Positions 1 through 9,385 of a DNA stretch of 64,000 nucleotides are shown one piece after another. A model generated the notes under the pieces. It had not been told where the DNA came from and searched no databases. It saw only the letters and a program-made list of their open reading frames with translations. Position 1 is the first letter of the stretch. Each line of letters begins with the position of its first letter. Made by a program: the position numbers and the translations under genes. The stretch is from positions 30,331 through 94,330 of the forward strand of contig NZ_WNKW01000009.1 of the NCBI RefSeq assembly GCF_009720775.1. Reading direction: 5' to 3'. This DNA comes from Pseudoduganella danionis. GTDB taxonomy: Bacteria > Pseudomonadota > Gammaproteobacteria > Burkholderiales > Burkholderiaceae_D.

Positions 1-2772
1 GATACCCATTTTCTTGTGGTCGTAACCGTTCGAGCCGCCCGAAGCGAATGCATCACCGAGCCAGAAGCCGCGCTGCACGGCGATGCCGTTGGCGATGTCG
101 GAGAAGGTTGCCGTGCCTTTGTCGGCCGCCACCACCAGATACGGGTCGTTGCCGTCGTAGCACACGGTATCGGCCGGCGGTACGATCTTGCCCAGCACGC
201 GGTTGTCGGTCACTTCCAGCAGGCTGGCGATGAACAGACGGTAGACGGCTTCGCCTTCTGCCGCGATGGTTTCACGCACAGCGTCTTTCGGCATTTGCTT
301 GCAGACGAAACCGCCCTTGGCACCGGCCGGCACGATCACGGCGTTCTTCACCATCTGCGCTTTCACCAGACCCAGCACCTCGGTGCGATAGTCTTCCATA
401 CGGTCGGACCAGCGCAGACCGCCACGGGCCACAGGGCCGCCGCGCAGGTGCACGCCTTCGAAGCGACGCGAGAACACGAAGATTTCACGGAACGGACGTG
501 GTTCCGGCACCAGCGCCAGATTGCTGGTATCGAATTTGAAGATGATCTTGTCGCCCTGCTGGCTGTTCTGGAAGTAGTTGGTACGTACGGTGGCGCCCAT
601 CAGGTCAGCCATGGCGCCCAGCACTTCTTCGCTGTCGGCGTGGTTGATCGCTGGCAGGCGGCTCTTGATGGCGGCCAGCGTTTCCAGCGCCGCAGCGCGG
701 GTGGCTTCGTCATTGGCAGGATCAAAGCGCTGCAGGAATGCATCCACCAGCTGCTTGACCACCACCGGCTGCTTGCGCAGGGTTTCAGCAATGTAGCGCA
801 CCGAGAAACGGCTGCCGGTCTGGCGCCAGTAGCTCATGTAGGCACGCACCAGCTGGATGTGGCGCACGCTCAGGCCACCGAGTACCACCAGACCATTCAG
901 GCGGCCATCTTCGGCTTCGTTGTTCAGCAGTGCAGCCAGCAGTTCTTCCGTCACACCGACGATGCCGTCGTGTGCCAGCGCTTCGGCGCTGGCAGCATCG
1001 ACCGCCAGACTGGTGACGTAGTGGCGCTGGCCATCCACGCGCAGCGCGTGGGTCTGTTCACGGTCCACCAGCACACCGGCGTTATGCAGTGCCGGCAGTA
1101 TCGCCGACAGGGCTGGTACGCGCTCTACCGAATACAGGCGGATGGTGGTGCCGCTGGCGGCGATCTGCACGCGCACGTTGACGCGGTTCATATCGCTGCG
1201 GCGCAGGATCACGCCCAGATCGAGGAAGGCTGCCTGCGGCGTGGTGGTGGCCACATAATCGACCGGCAGCGTGGCGCACATGCGGCGCAGGCTGGCGCGC
1301 AGCGCCACGTCGGCCACAGCGTCGGCCTGCGCCGAGAACTGGTCATGCCAGCCGTCCAGCACGGACAGCAGCGGTTGCTGGATATCGCTTTCCAGATCGA
1401 GCGGATAACGGGCAGCGTGCGCGATCAGATACACGCGGGCCAGCGGGCCATCGGCCACCAGCGTCTGCGAGCTGACATGGCTGGCGCCGGAGCTGGCTTG
1501 CAGTGCCTTGGCCAGCGCCGAAGCCACACTGGCGCTGTAGCGCTCGCGCGGCAGATACACCAGCACGTTCAGGTGGCGTGCGTACACGTCGCGGCGGGCA
1601 AACACTTTGGTACGGGGCTGCTTGTACAGCGACACCACGGCGCCGCACACTTCGGCCAGCCACTCGGTTTCCGCTTCCAGCGCTTCGGTACGCGGCAGCG
1701 ATTCCAGAATCTCGATAAATTTCTCGGCGCGGAAGCCTTCCTGACGCACACCGGCAATGCTCAGCACCTTGGCGACGCGGCCACGGGCGAACGGCAGACG
1801 GTTCAACGGGGTGGCGGTAGCGGCGCGGGTGAACAGGCCGACGAAGCAGTATTCACCCAGAATCGCGCCTTGCGCATCCGTGTGGCGCACACCGATGAAG
1901 TCCAGCTGCTGCTCGCGGTGCAGCGTGCCTTCCACGTCGGCCTTGACGATGGACAGCGCGTTGGCGCGTTTCGACAGCGTGTCGAAGTCGCCCGGAATGT
2001 TTGCCAGACAGGTGCCGTAGACAGGATGCGAAGTATCCTGCAGCACGCCGATACGGCTAGGGATATCGCGTTCCAGTTCGCGCACACCGGCTTTTACCTG
2101 ATAGTAGGCATAGCCAAAAGGCTCGAAGCCTTCGGTACGGGCCCAGTCGAGGAAGGCAGCGACTTCCTTGCCTTCTTCACTTTGCGCAGCCGCTTCGGCG
2201 CCAATGCGCTCGAAGTGGGCCAGCATGGCGGCCGTATCGCGGCGCACCACGGCAGCATCGCGCGACACCATTTCCAGACGCTCGACCAGCATGCCCAGTT
2301 CCGCATCCGGCAGGTCTTCCGTCAGCAGGCACAGTACATACGATTCCAGCTTGTCGCCGCTCTGGCCCACGGCCGTCACCGCGCCATCGGCATTGCGGCC
2401 AACTGCCAGCACGCCGTTCAGTACCGCATTCACGCCCACGCGCAGTTTGCGCGCTGCCATCACGATCGAATCGACCAGATACGGCATGTCGTCATTCAGG
2501 ATCAGCAGCGCAGTGGCCATGCCGCCGCGGCCATCGTCGTAGCGCAGGCGCGCAATCTGCGCAGCGCTGCCGCGACGCTGGGAAGCCTGCGTGAAACCAT
2601 CCCACAATACCGGCGCCAGACTGGCAGGCGCAGTGCCGGCCAGATCTTCATCGTCCAGTGCACCGAGCCAGGCGCTGATCAGCGCAACAACGTGGCTGCT
2701 GCCGGCAGCAGGCTGGCGGGCATTTACCAGTTCCAGGGTCTGTGCACGCAGGTCTTGTGACATTTGTTTCAT
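1..2772 (-). CDS. gdhB: NAD-specific glutamate dehydrogenase, large 180-kDa type (3' part outside window)
   Basis: The reading frame starts with ATG at 2772, behind a GGAGAAG ribosome site, and stays open to the left edge, giving 924 residues of a family usually near 1600. The large bacterial NAD-GDH oxidatively deaminates glutamate to 2-oxoglutarate in the cytoplasm. The family signature is clear around residues 760-830: RGGLRWSDR, then DYRTEVLGLVKAQMVKN, then VPAGAKGGF. The catalytic and NAD-binding C-terminal part lies beyond the window. It is the last visible gene after astB, 142 bp downstream, so it would consume the glutamate released by the arginine succinyltransferase pathway. From memory, gdhB of Pseudomonas aeruginosa is also arginine-induced through ArgR, which fits this arrangement. 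Plus-strand open frames across the gene are GC-driven shadows. Confidence 0.93.
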   Translation of the reverse strand, partial: MKQMSQDLRAQTLELVNARQPAAGSSHVVALISAWLGALDDEDLAGTAPASLAPVLWDGFTQASQRRGSAAQIARLRYDDGRGGMATALLILNDDMPYLVDSIVMAARKLRVGVNAVLNGVLAVGRNADGAVTAVGQSGDKLESYVLCLLTEDLPDAELGMLVERLEMVSRDAAVVRRDTAAMLAHFERIGAEAAAQSEEGKEVAAFLDWARTEGFEPFGYAYYQVKAGVRELERDIPSRIGVLQDTSHPVYGTCLANIPGDFDTLSKRANALSIVKADVEGTLHREQQLDFIGVRHTDAQGAILGEYCFVGLFTRAATATPLNRLPFARGRVAKVLSIAGVRQEGFRAEKFIEILESLPRTEALEAETEWLAEVCGAVVSLYKQPRTKVFARRDVYARHLNVLVYLPRERYSASVASALAKALQASSGASHVSSQTLVADGPLARVYLIAHAARYPLDLESDIQQPLLSVLDGWHDQFSAQADAVADVALRASLRRMCATLPVDYVATTTPQAAFLDLGVILRRSDMNRVNVRVQIAASGTTIRLYSVERVPALSAILPALHNAGVLVDREQTHALRVDGQRHYVTSLAVDAASAEALAHDGIVGVTEELLAALLNNEAEDGRLNGLVVLGGLSVRHIQLVRAYMSYWRQTGSRFSVRYIAETLRKQPVVVKQLVDAFLQRFDPANDEATRAAALETLAAIKSRLPAINHADSEEVLGAMADLMGATVRTNYFQNSQQGDKIIFKFDTSNLALVPEPRPFREIFVFSRRFEGVHLRGGPVARGGLRWSDRMEDYRTEVLGLVKAQMVKNAVIVPAGAKGGFVCKQMPKDAVRETIAAEGEAVYRLFIASLLEVTDNRVLGKIVPPADTVCYDGNDPYLVVAADKGTATFSDIANGIAVQRGFWLGDAFASGGSNGYDHKKMGI

Positions 2773-2914
2773 TGTTGCTTCTCCAATACGTTATGAGTAT
2801 TTTTGCTTGCAGGACCGCGCCGGCTTGTGGCTGCGCGGCCGTGGTTGAATTAAAAACCTAGCCTCATTAAACACCAAATAGGCGTCAAATGTTAGACAGG
2901 AGCAATACCCTGTC

Positions 2915-4252
2915 TTACAAATCATACAGCCCGGGCAAACCGAGGATGCGGCTCAGTTCTTCCAGTGCCGTGTGGACCTCGATGGCCAGTGCCGGATCGG
3001 CCAGATCGGCCGGTTCCAGCCGGTCGCGGTAATGCTTCTCTACCCACGCCACCAGCGTGTGGTACAGGGTTTCCGTCATCACCACGCCTTGATGCATAGC
3101 AGCCACTTCGGCCTCCGTCAGCGCCACGCGCAAACGCAGACAGGCTGGCCCGCCACCATTGCGCATCGACTGGCGCAGATCGAAGTGGATCAGTTCATCG
3201 ACGGCGTCGCCGCTGGCCACCAGCCCTTGCAGATAGGCGGCGACGGCAGCGTTTTCCTGACATTCATGCGGAATCACCAGCGCCATCTTGCCGTTGTCCT
3301 TGCTCAGCAACTGGCTGTTGAACAGGTAACTGGCCACAGCATCGGCCACCGACACCTGCGCCGTATCGACGCGAATGGCATTCAGTTTGGCACCCACACC
3401 ATCCATGGCCTGACGCAGCTGTTCCAGACTGTTGGCCGTGTCGGCAAACGCCTGCTCGTGATAGAACAGCACATTGGCATTGCCGACCGCGATCACGTCG
3501 TTGTGGAACACGCCCTGATCGATCACATCCGGATTCTGCTGGATGTAGACCGTACGGCCAGCGGACAGGCCGTGCAGACGGGCTACCGCCTGCGACGCTT
3601 CCAGCGTCTGGCGGGCCGGATATTTCTGCGGTGCGGGCACGGCTACATCGAACTCCGAACGGCCGTACACGAACAGCTCCACAGCGGAGTCGCCATGTGT
3701 GCTGCACAAACGGGTGTGGTTGGCCGCGCCTTCATCGCCGAACGCCGGCGTGCCGGGCAAGGCATCGTGCACGGCAAAGTGCTTCTCGTCCTTGAAGATG
3801 GCACGCAGCGCACGGGCCGACTGGGTATGCTCGTGGGCGCGGTGCAGCTTGTTATTCAGATTGGCCGGCGTGAAATGGGTGCGACCATCGGCCGTATCGG
3901 CCGAAGGGCTGACGGTGGCCGCATTCGCCGTCCACATGGGCGAAGCGGAATAGGCGCAGGCCAGCAGCACGGGTGCTTCCTTGGCCGCGCGCGACAACAC
4001 CTCGGCATCCGTACCGGTAAAACCGACACTGCGCAGCAGACGGAAGTTAGGGCGATCCTGCGGCGGCAGCAGCGCCTGACCGAATCCGCGCTGGGCCAGC
4101 GCACGCATCTTGGCCAATCCCTGCAGGGCCGCCAGCTTGGGGTTGGAAGCGCTCTTGACGTTGCTGAACGAAGCCACATTGCCGAACGACAGACCGGCGT
4201 AGTTGTGCGATGGCCCTACCAGACCGTCAAAGTTAAATTCGCGTGCGCTCAT
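2915..4252 (-). CDS. astB: N-succinylarginine dihydrolase
   Basis: This 445-residue protein has the normal AstB length. It hydrolyses N2-succinylarginine to N2-succinylornithine, two ammonia and CO2, the second step of the AST pathway. It opens with the family-typical EFNFDGLVGPSHNYAGLS. The catalytic cysteine is seen in RNGGGPACLRLRV, at about residue 371. The ATG at 4252 lies 9 bp after the astD stop codon, so the two are almost certainly co-transcribed. An uninterrupted frame and full family motifs make the call secure. Confidence 0.96.
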   Translation of the reverse strand: MSAREFNFDGLVGPSHNYAGLSFGNVASFSNVKSASNPKLAALQGLAKMRALAQRGFGQALLPPQDRPNFRLLRSVGFTGTDAEVLSRAAKEAPVLLACAYSASPMWTANAATVSPSADTADGRTHFTPANLNNKLHRAHEHTQSARALRAIFKDEKHFAVHDALPGTPAFGDEGAANHTRLCSTHGDSAVELFVYGRSEFDVAVPAPQKYPARQTLEASQAVARLHGLSAGRTVYIQQNPDVIDQGVFHNDVIAVGNANVLFYHEQAFADTANSLEQLRQAMDGVGAKLNAIRVDTAQVSVADAVASYLFNSQLLSKDNGKMALVIPHECQENAAVAAYLQGLVASGDAVDELIHFDLRQSMRNGGGPACLRLRVALTEAEVAAMHQGVVMTETLYHTLVAWVEKHYRDRLEPADLADPALAIEVHTALEELSRILGLPGLYDL

Positions 4253-4261
4253 GCCGGCTCC

Positions 4262-5734
4262 TTAGAAGTGCATGCCGGGCGACAGCTTGGCCGGCATTTC
4301 CAGTACATTGTTTTCGATCGAAGCGACCGGATAGGCGCAGTAATCGGCGGCATAGTAGGCGCTAGGACGATGGTTGCCCGATTTGCCCACGCCACCGAAC
4401 GGCGCGCTGCTGGCAGCACCCGTGGTGGGACGGTTCCAGTTGACGATGCCGGCGCGGGCACGTACCTGGAAGGTCTTCCACAGTTGTTCATCGTTGGAGA
4501 TCAGCGCCGCCGCCAGACCGAATTCGGTGGCGTTGGCAGCCTTCATGGCGGCGTCAAAATCGGCCACGCGGATCACCTGCAGCAGCGGGCCAAACCATTC
4601 TTCGTCAGGAATGCCCTGCGCGTTGGTCACATCAACGATACCAGCCGACACAAAGCCAGTGTTCTCGTCCAGTTGACGCATCTGCAGCAGGCTCACACCG
4701 CCCTTGGCGATCATGTCGGCCTGTGCCTGTACCAGACGTTTGGCCACGGCGGCCGACACCACAGGGCCCATGAACGGTGCCGGCTCGGCGGCCGAAGCGC
4801 CGATAGTCAGGCGGCTGGCCACATCGACCAGACGCGCAACAATCGCATCGCCTTCCGCGCCGGCACGCACGATCAGACGACGCGCGCAGGTGCAGCGCTG
4901 GCCAGCCGAAATAAAGGCCGACGAAATCGCCATGAACACGGCGGCGTCGATGTCTTTCACGTCCCACACTACCAGCGGATTATTGCCGCCCATTTCCAGC
5001 GCCAGCATCTTGCCCGGCTGGCCGCCGAACTGCTTGTGCAGCGCGCTACCGGTCTGGCAGCTGCCGGTAAACAGCACGCCATCCAGATGGGCGTTCTGGC
5101 CCAGCGCCACGCCCGTATCGCGCGCACCATTGACCAGATTGATCACGCCTTTCGGCACGCCAGCCTGCTCCCACAACTGCACGGTTTTCACGGCAGTGCG
5201 TGGCGCATATTCGCTAGGCTTGAACACCACCGTGTTACCGGCGATCAGGGCTGGCACGATGTGGCCGTTAGGCAGGTGGCCGGGGAAGTTGTACGGACCG
5301 AACACGCCGAACACGCCGTGCGGACGGTGGCGCAGCACGGCTTCGCCATCAGCCACCTTGGCATGGGTTTCGCCCGTGCGCGCGCCATACGACTGCACCG
5401 AGATATCGATCTTGTTAGCCATGGTGGTCACTTCGGTGCGGGCTTCCCACATCGGCTTGCCGACTTCTTCGGCGATCAAGAGCGCCAGCGCTTCGGCTTC
5501 CTGCTTGAGCAGATCGCGGAAACGGGTGCAAACGGCAATGCGCTCTTCCAGCGGCGTCAGCGCCCACGACTCGAACGCGGCGCGCGCAGCGGCGCAAGCC
5601 TGTTCCACATCCTGTGCAGTCGATTCGCGGCTGGCCCAGGTCTGCTTGCCATTCGATGGATCGATGGTAACCAGTTCGGCACCGCTACCGGCGCTCCAGA
5701 CGCCGTTGATGAAATTGCTCAGCACATTAGACAT
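4262..5734 (-). CDS. astD: Succinylglutamate-semialdehyde dehydrogenase
   Basis: This is a 490-residue aldehyde dehydrogenase of normal AstD length that oxidises N-succinylglutamate 5-semialdehyde to N-succinylglutamate with NAD. The ALDH hallmarks are present: GPYNFPGHLPNGH in the N-terminal cofactor region, LEMGGNNPLVV carrying the general-base region, and the nucleophilic cysteine in SAGQRCTC near residue 281. Its start overlaps the end of the upstream succinyltransferase subunit by 8 bp, a sign of translational coupling. Position and order match the aru/ast operon of Pseudomonas. Confidence 0.96.
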   Translation of the reverse strand: MSNVLSNFINGVWSAGSGAELVTIDPSNGKQTWASRESTAQDVEQACAAARAAFESWALTPLEERIAVCTRFRDLLKQEAEALALLIAEEVGKPMWEARTEVTTMANKIDISVQSYGARTGETHAKVADGEAVLRHRPHGVFGVFGPYNFPGHLPNGHIVPALIAGNTVVFKPSEYAPRTAVKTVQLWEQAGVPKGVINLVNGARDTGVALGQNAHLDGVLFTGSCQTGSALHKQFGGQPGKMLALEMGGNNPLVVWDVKDIDAAVFMAISSAFISAGQRCTCARRLIVRAGAEGDAIVARLVDVASRLTIGASAAEPAPFMGPVVSAAVAKRLVQAQADMIAKGGVSLLQMRQLDENTGFVSAGIVDVTNAQGIPDEEWFGPLLQVIRVADFDAAMKAANATEFGLAAALISNDEQLWKTFQVRARAGIVNWNRPTTGAASSAPFGGVGKSGNHRPSAYYAADYCAYPVASIENNVLEMPAKLSPGMHF

Positions 5735-6785
5735 GGGGATTCTTCCTCGGATTGAGTGTCAGGGTACGCACGCTATCGCCGGGTTGGCAATGCAGGATTT
5801 TTTGTTCGTCTTCTGGCAGCGCGATAGCGCCGTTGACGGGTACCGTCTGCGACAGGATCATGCGGAAGTCGCTCAGGTTGGTGTTCGAGATCAGCATAGG
5901 ATCGCTGGCATCGGCATGCGGCGCGCAGGCGATTTCGCCTGCCATCACGGGGCCGATTTCGGCCAGCATACTTTCGCGCATGGCGCGCAGTTCCGATACG
6001 CGCGCCTGCAGCACAGGGCCGGCATCGAAAATGTCCACATAGCCTTCGAAGTACAGGCCTTCCTGTTCCAGCAGGCGGCGTGCCGGCGCGGTCGAAGTGT
6101 GCACTTTGCCGATCACGTCTTGCGCATCCTGCGGCAGATAATCGACGTACATCGGCTGGCGCGGCATCAGCTCGGCGATGAAGGATTTCTTGCCCACGGC
6201 GGTCAGCGCATCGACGTGATCGAACTCCATCTTGAAGAAGTGGCGGCCCAGACCTTCGTAGAACGGCGACCGGCCACTCTCCTCCTGATAGCCGCGCATT
6301 TCCGCGATCAGCTTTTCAGTGAACAGGTGCGGGAACTGGGCGATGAACAGGAAGCGGCACTTGGACAGCAGCTTGCCGTTGTTGCCCGTGCGGTAGTCCG
6401 GATGCAGGAACAGCGAGCACAGTTCCGTGCTGCCCGTCAGATCGTTCGACAGGTACAGGGTTTCCATGCGCGTGAACACATCGATCTCGCGGCTCGAATG
6501 CACCAGCGTGCCGATGCGGTAGTTATAGAACGGTTCCGTCAACCCCACGGCGCCCTTGATGGCGCACACGCCGGCGATGCGGCCGTTGTCGGTGTCTTCC
6601 ATCACGAACATGTAGTCGCGCTTTTCCGGCGCGATGGTTTCCGCGAACGAGGCCACAGCCACGGCCAGACGGTCGCTCATCATCTTCATGTCGGGCTTGA
6701 GGGTGGTCATGCCGCTGCCAACCTGCGTCGCCATGACATACAGGGCATCGAGATCGTTAGCAGTAATAGCGCGTACAACTAGCAT
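5727..6785 (-). CDS. aruG: Arginine N-succinyltransferase, second (beta, AruG-type) subunit
   Basis: The 352-residue protein belongs to the AstA family, GNAT-related enzymes that transfer succinyl from succinyl-CoA to the alpha-amino group of arginine. It begins MLVVRAITANDLDALYVMA and contains the family block FEGYVDIFDAGPVLQARV. The neighbouring upstream gene is a paralogue, so this organism has the heteromeric two-subunit enzyme known from Pseudomonas (AruF/AruG) rather than the single AstA of Escherichia coli. It follows aruF after 12 bp and overlaps astD. Which paralogue should be called alpha is assigned from gene order only. Confidence 0.93.
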   Translation of the reverse strand: MLVVRAITANDLDALYVMATQVGSGMTTLKPDMKMMSDRLAVAVASFAETIAPEKRDYMFVMEDTDNGRIAGVCAIKGAVGLTEPFYNYRIGTLVHSSREIDVFTRMETLYLSNDLTGSTELCSLFLHPDYRTGNNGKLLSKCRFLFIAQFPHLFTEKLIAEMRGYQEESGRSPFYEGLGRHFFKMEFDHVDALTAVGKKSFIAELMPRQPMYVDYLPQDAQDVIGKVHTSTAPARRLLEQEGLYFEGYVDIFDAGPVLQARVSELRAMRESMLAEIGPVMAGEIACAPHADASDPMLISNTNLSDFRMILSQTVPVNGAIALPEDEQKILHCQPGDSVRTLTLNPRKNPHV

Positions 6786-6797
6786 AGTGGTTCCACC

Positions 6798-7835
6798 TTA
6801 GATACGGACACAGATCACGGTATCGCCTTCGGTCACGCGCAGGGCTTCCTGCACATCGGCCGACAGCGACACGTTGACTTGCGATTCCAGCGCCGCACAG
6901 TGGGTCACCACTGCACGGAATTGATGTTCGGCGGCAGCCGCCACGGCATAGCGCACTTGCGGCTCGCGGCCACGGTCCGGCGCTTCGTCGGCCAGCGCCA
7001 CGCGCCGCTGCAGCGCACCGCTGAAGGTACGCAGCGAATTCTTGTGCGCCTGCAGGATAGGCCCGCCGTCAAAGATATCGATGTAGTCGTCCGCTTCGAA
7101 GCCTTCTGCCGTCAGCAGGTTGAAGGCCAGCTCGCCGGACGGATGGATCTGCCCCATGGCGGCCTGCGCATCGCCGGGCAGCAGCGGTACGTAGACCGGA
7201 TAGTGCGGCATCAGTTCGACGATCAGCGTGCGGTTACGCGCACCGCCGATCACCCGTTCTGCATCGAGGAAGTCCATCTTGAAGAATTTGCGACCGAGCG
7301 CATCCCAGAACGGCGAACCGCCCGTGCTGTCGGTCACGCCGGCCAGCGGCACGAAGAAGCGGTCCGAGAAGCGGTGCGGTGCCAGCACGGCAAACATCAG
7401 CCGGGCGCGCGACAGCAGCGCCGCTTCGGCTGTGCCGTGTTCGCGTTCGCCCACGTAGAAGCTCGATAGCTGCGAATAGCCGGTCAGCTCGGAGCACAGC
7501 GTCAGCGCATGCACGCTGTGGCTGATGTTCAGATCGCGCGACACCTGCTGGATCACGTCATTACGGAACGAGAAATAAGTGCCGTTGGAACCTGCCGCCG
7601 CGAAGATGGCCGCCGTGCCCACGATGCCCGGCTCGCCCGGCGCTTCCAGCACCAGCAGATAGGCTTCCTCGCTGGGGATATCGACGTGGGCGGCAAACGA
7701 AGCGATGGAGCGCTCCACCATGGCGACGATTTTCTCGCGCGTCTTCGGCAAGGTGTGCACACCCGGCATGCTCACCGCCGCCAGCGCTTCAAGGGCGGCA
7801 ATATCCGTCAGCTCGACCGGACGAACTACATACAT
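6798..7835 (-). CDS. aruF: Arginine N-succinyltransferase, first (alpha, AruF-type) subunit
   Basis: This 345-residue AstA-family subunit begins MYVVRPVELTDIAALEALA. I place the start at 7835 because GAAGGAG lies just upstream; the frame is open ten codons further but without a ribosome site. The family block ADDYIDIFDGGPILQAH is near residue 260. It pairs with the next gene to form the arginine/ornithine succinyltransferase. A gap of about 110 bp separates it from astC, with no terminator visible, so I read one operon. Confidence 0.92.
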   Translation of the reverse strand: MYVVRPVELTDIAALEALAAVSMPGVHTLPKTREKIVAMVERSIASFAAHVDIPSEEAYLLVLEAPGEPGIVGTAAIFAAAGSNGTYFSFRNDVIQQVSRDLNISHSVHALTLCSELTGYSQLSSFYVGEREHGTAEAALLSRARLMFAVLAPHRFSDRFFVPLAGVTDSTGGSPFWDALGRKFFKMDFLDAERVIGGARNRTLIVELMPHYPVYVPLLPGDAQAAMGQIHPSGELAFNLLTAEGFEADDYIDIFDGGPILQAHKNSLRTFSGALQRRVALADEAPDRGREPQVRYAVAAAAEHQFRAVVTHCAALESQVNVSLSADVQEALRVTEGDTVICVRI

Positions 7836-7944
7836 GTGGACTCCTTCGTGTGGTGCACAGTGCAATACGAACTAGCCCGGCAACAGGGTGCCGGGCCTAA
7901 ATGAAAGACGGCGGAACCAGTCCGCCGTTACTACGAGCTGCCTA

Positions 7945-9192
7945 TCAGGCTGCAGCTTTGATCATTTGATCCAGCGACAGGCGCAGAATGCGATCCGCTT
8001 CGGCGATCTGCTCGTCGCTGACGATCAGTGCCGGTGCCAGACGCAGCACGTCCATGCCGGCGATCAGCACCATCAGGCCATTCGCTTCGGCAGCGCGCTG
8101 GATGTCTTTCGAGCGACCTTTCCACGCATCCGTCACCACCAGACCCAGCAGCAGGCCGGCGCCACGTACCTGACCGAACACTTGCGAGTAGTCGGCCACC
8201 AGTTTTTCCATGGTCGAACGCAGCTTGGCGCTGGCTTCTTTCACGCGGGCCAGGAAGGCTGGCTGGTTGACGATTTCCAGCACGGTCAGCGCCACGCTGG
8301 TGGCCAGCGGGTTGCCGCCGTAGGTGGTGCCGTGGGTGCCCACGCTCAGCGCCTGCGCCAGTTCGTTGGTGGTCAGCATGGCGCCTATCGGGTAGCCATT
8401 GCCCAGCGCTTTGGCCGAGGTCAGGATGTCCGGAGTGATGCCGTAGGTCATGTAGTGGTACAGATCACCGGTACGACCCATGCCGCACTGCACTTCGTCG
8501 AAGATCAGCAGCGCGCCGGTCTTGTTGCACAGCTCGCGCAGTTCTTTCAGGAAGGCCGGATCGGCCGGCATTACGCCGCCTTCGCCTTGCAGTGGCTCGA
8601 CCACCACGGCGCACACGTCATCGCCAATGGCAGCGCGGGCGCTTGCGATATCGTTGAACACGATGTGGTCGATCGAAGGAGGCAGTGGCTCGAAGCCTTC
8701 GGTGTACTTAGGCTGGCCGCCCACCGACACGGTGAACAGGGTACGGCCGTGGAACGATTGCAGGCACGATACGATGCGCGATTTGTGCGGGCCGAATTTG
8801 GTGTGGGCGTACTTACGCGCCAGCTTGAAAGCGGCTTCATTGGCTTCCGCGCCGGAGTTGCAGAAGAATACGCGGTCAGCGAAGGTGGCTTCGGTCAGGG
8901 CCTTGGCCAGACGCAGCACAGGCTCGTTGGTGTAGCCATTGCCCAGATGCCACAGAGTATTGGCCTGACGGGTCAGGGTGTCCACCACGGCAGGGTGGCA
9001 GTGGCCCAGTGCGGCCACGGCGATGCCGGAAGTGAAGTCCAGATAGTGCTTGCCATTCTGGTCCCACAGATCCAGGCCAGCGCCTCGTACTGGCACCATC
9101 GCTGCTGGTGCATAGGTCGGCACCAGAACTTCGTCAAAAGTTTGACGCGTTACAGGACGGTTGGCGATGGTTGAATCTAGCTTGGCGTTCAT
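7945..9192 (-). CDS. astC: Succinylornithine / acetylornithine aminotransferase
   Basis: This 415-residue class-III PLP aminotransferase converts succinylornithine to succinylglutamate semialdehyde and often doubles as the acetylornithine enzyme of arginine biosynthesis. The PLP-lysine motif is TSAKALGNGYPIGAML near residue 260, and FDEVQCGMGRTG precedes it. The start at MNAKLDS (9192) is preferred over an upstream frame extension of 13 residues, since AGGGA sits 6-10 bp before it. It heads the ast operon, and its promoter region carries an ArgR-like box. Confidence 0.93.
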   Translation of the reverse strand: MNAKLDSTIANRPVTRQTFDEVLVPTYAPAAMVPVRGAGLDLWDQNGKHYLDFTSGIAVAALGHCHPAVVDTLTRQANTLWHLGNGYTNEPVLRLAKALTEATFADRVFFCNSGAEANEAAFKLARKYAHTKFGPHKSRIVSCLQSFHGRTLFTVSVGGQPKYTEGFEPLPPSIDHIVFNDIASARAAIGDDVCAVVVEPLQGEGGVMPADPAFLKELRELCNKTGALLIFDEVQCGMGRTGDLYHYMTYGITPDILTSAKALGNGYPIGAMLTTNELAQALSVGTHGTTYGGNPLATSVALTVLEIVNQPAFLARVKEASAKLRSTMEKLVADYSQVFGQVRGAGLLLGLVVTDAWKGRSKDIQRAAEANGLMVLIAGMDVLRLAPALIVSDEQIAEADRILRLSLDQMIKAAA

Positions 9193-9242
9193 GGCATTCC
9201 CTATCAATGTTGGGTCAGTGCGGCACAGCACCGCGTGGACCC

Positions 9243-9285
9243 ATTATAAAAAGCGGAATGCTAAAACTCTTTTCTAATGGCGACA
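9243..9285 (-). promoter_or_regulatory. astC operon promoter with ArgR-like box
   Basis: On the minus strand a perfect TATAAT (-10) lies at 9248-9243, while the -35 hexamer 17 bp away (AAGAGT) is poor. Overlapping that weak -35 is TGTCGC-N8-AA (9285-9270), which matches the half-site consensus I remember for Pseudomonas ArgR. A strong -10, a weak -35 and an activator box touching the -35 are what an arginine-activated class II promoter looks like. A second, weaker TGTC-type half-site lies 38 bp further upstream. Function is inferred. Confidence 0.5.
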
Positions 9286-9385
9286 AGGATTTTCACTTTT
9301 ACCCAACAGGATAAAAGTTGACAATGTATACATTAACTGCCAGCATCGTCCAGCCGCACCTCCCCCCTATTTACAGGAGACCCCT

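Noticed and set aside
16..5755. Very long plus-strand open frames opposite gdhB, astB and astD
   Set aside because: They are antisense shadows of high-GC genes; the translations are His/Gln/Arg-rich without motifs, while the minus strand encodes clear enzymes.
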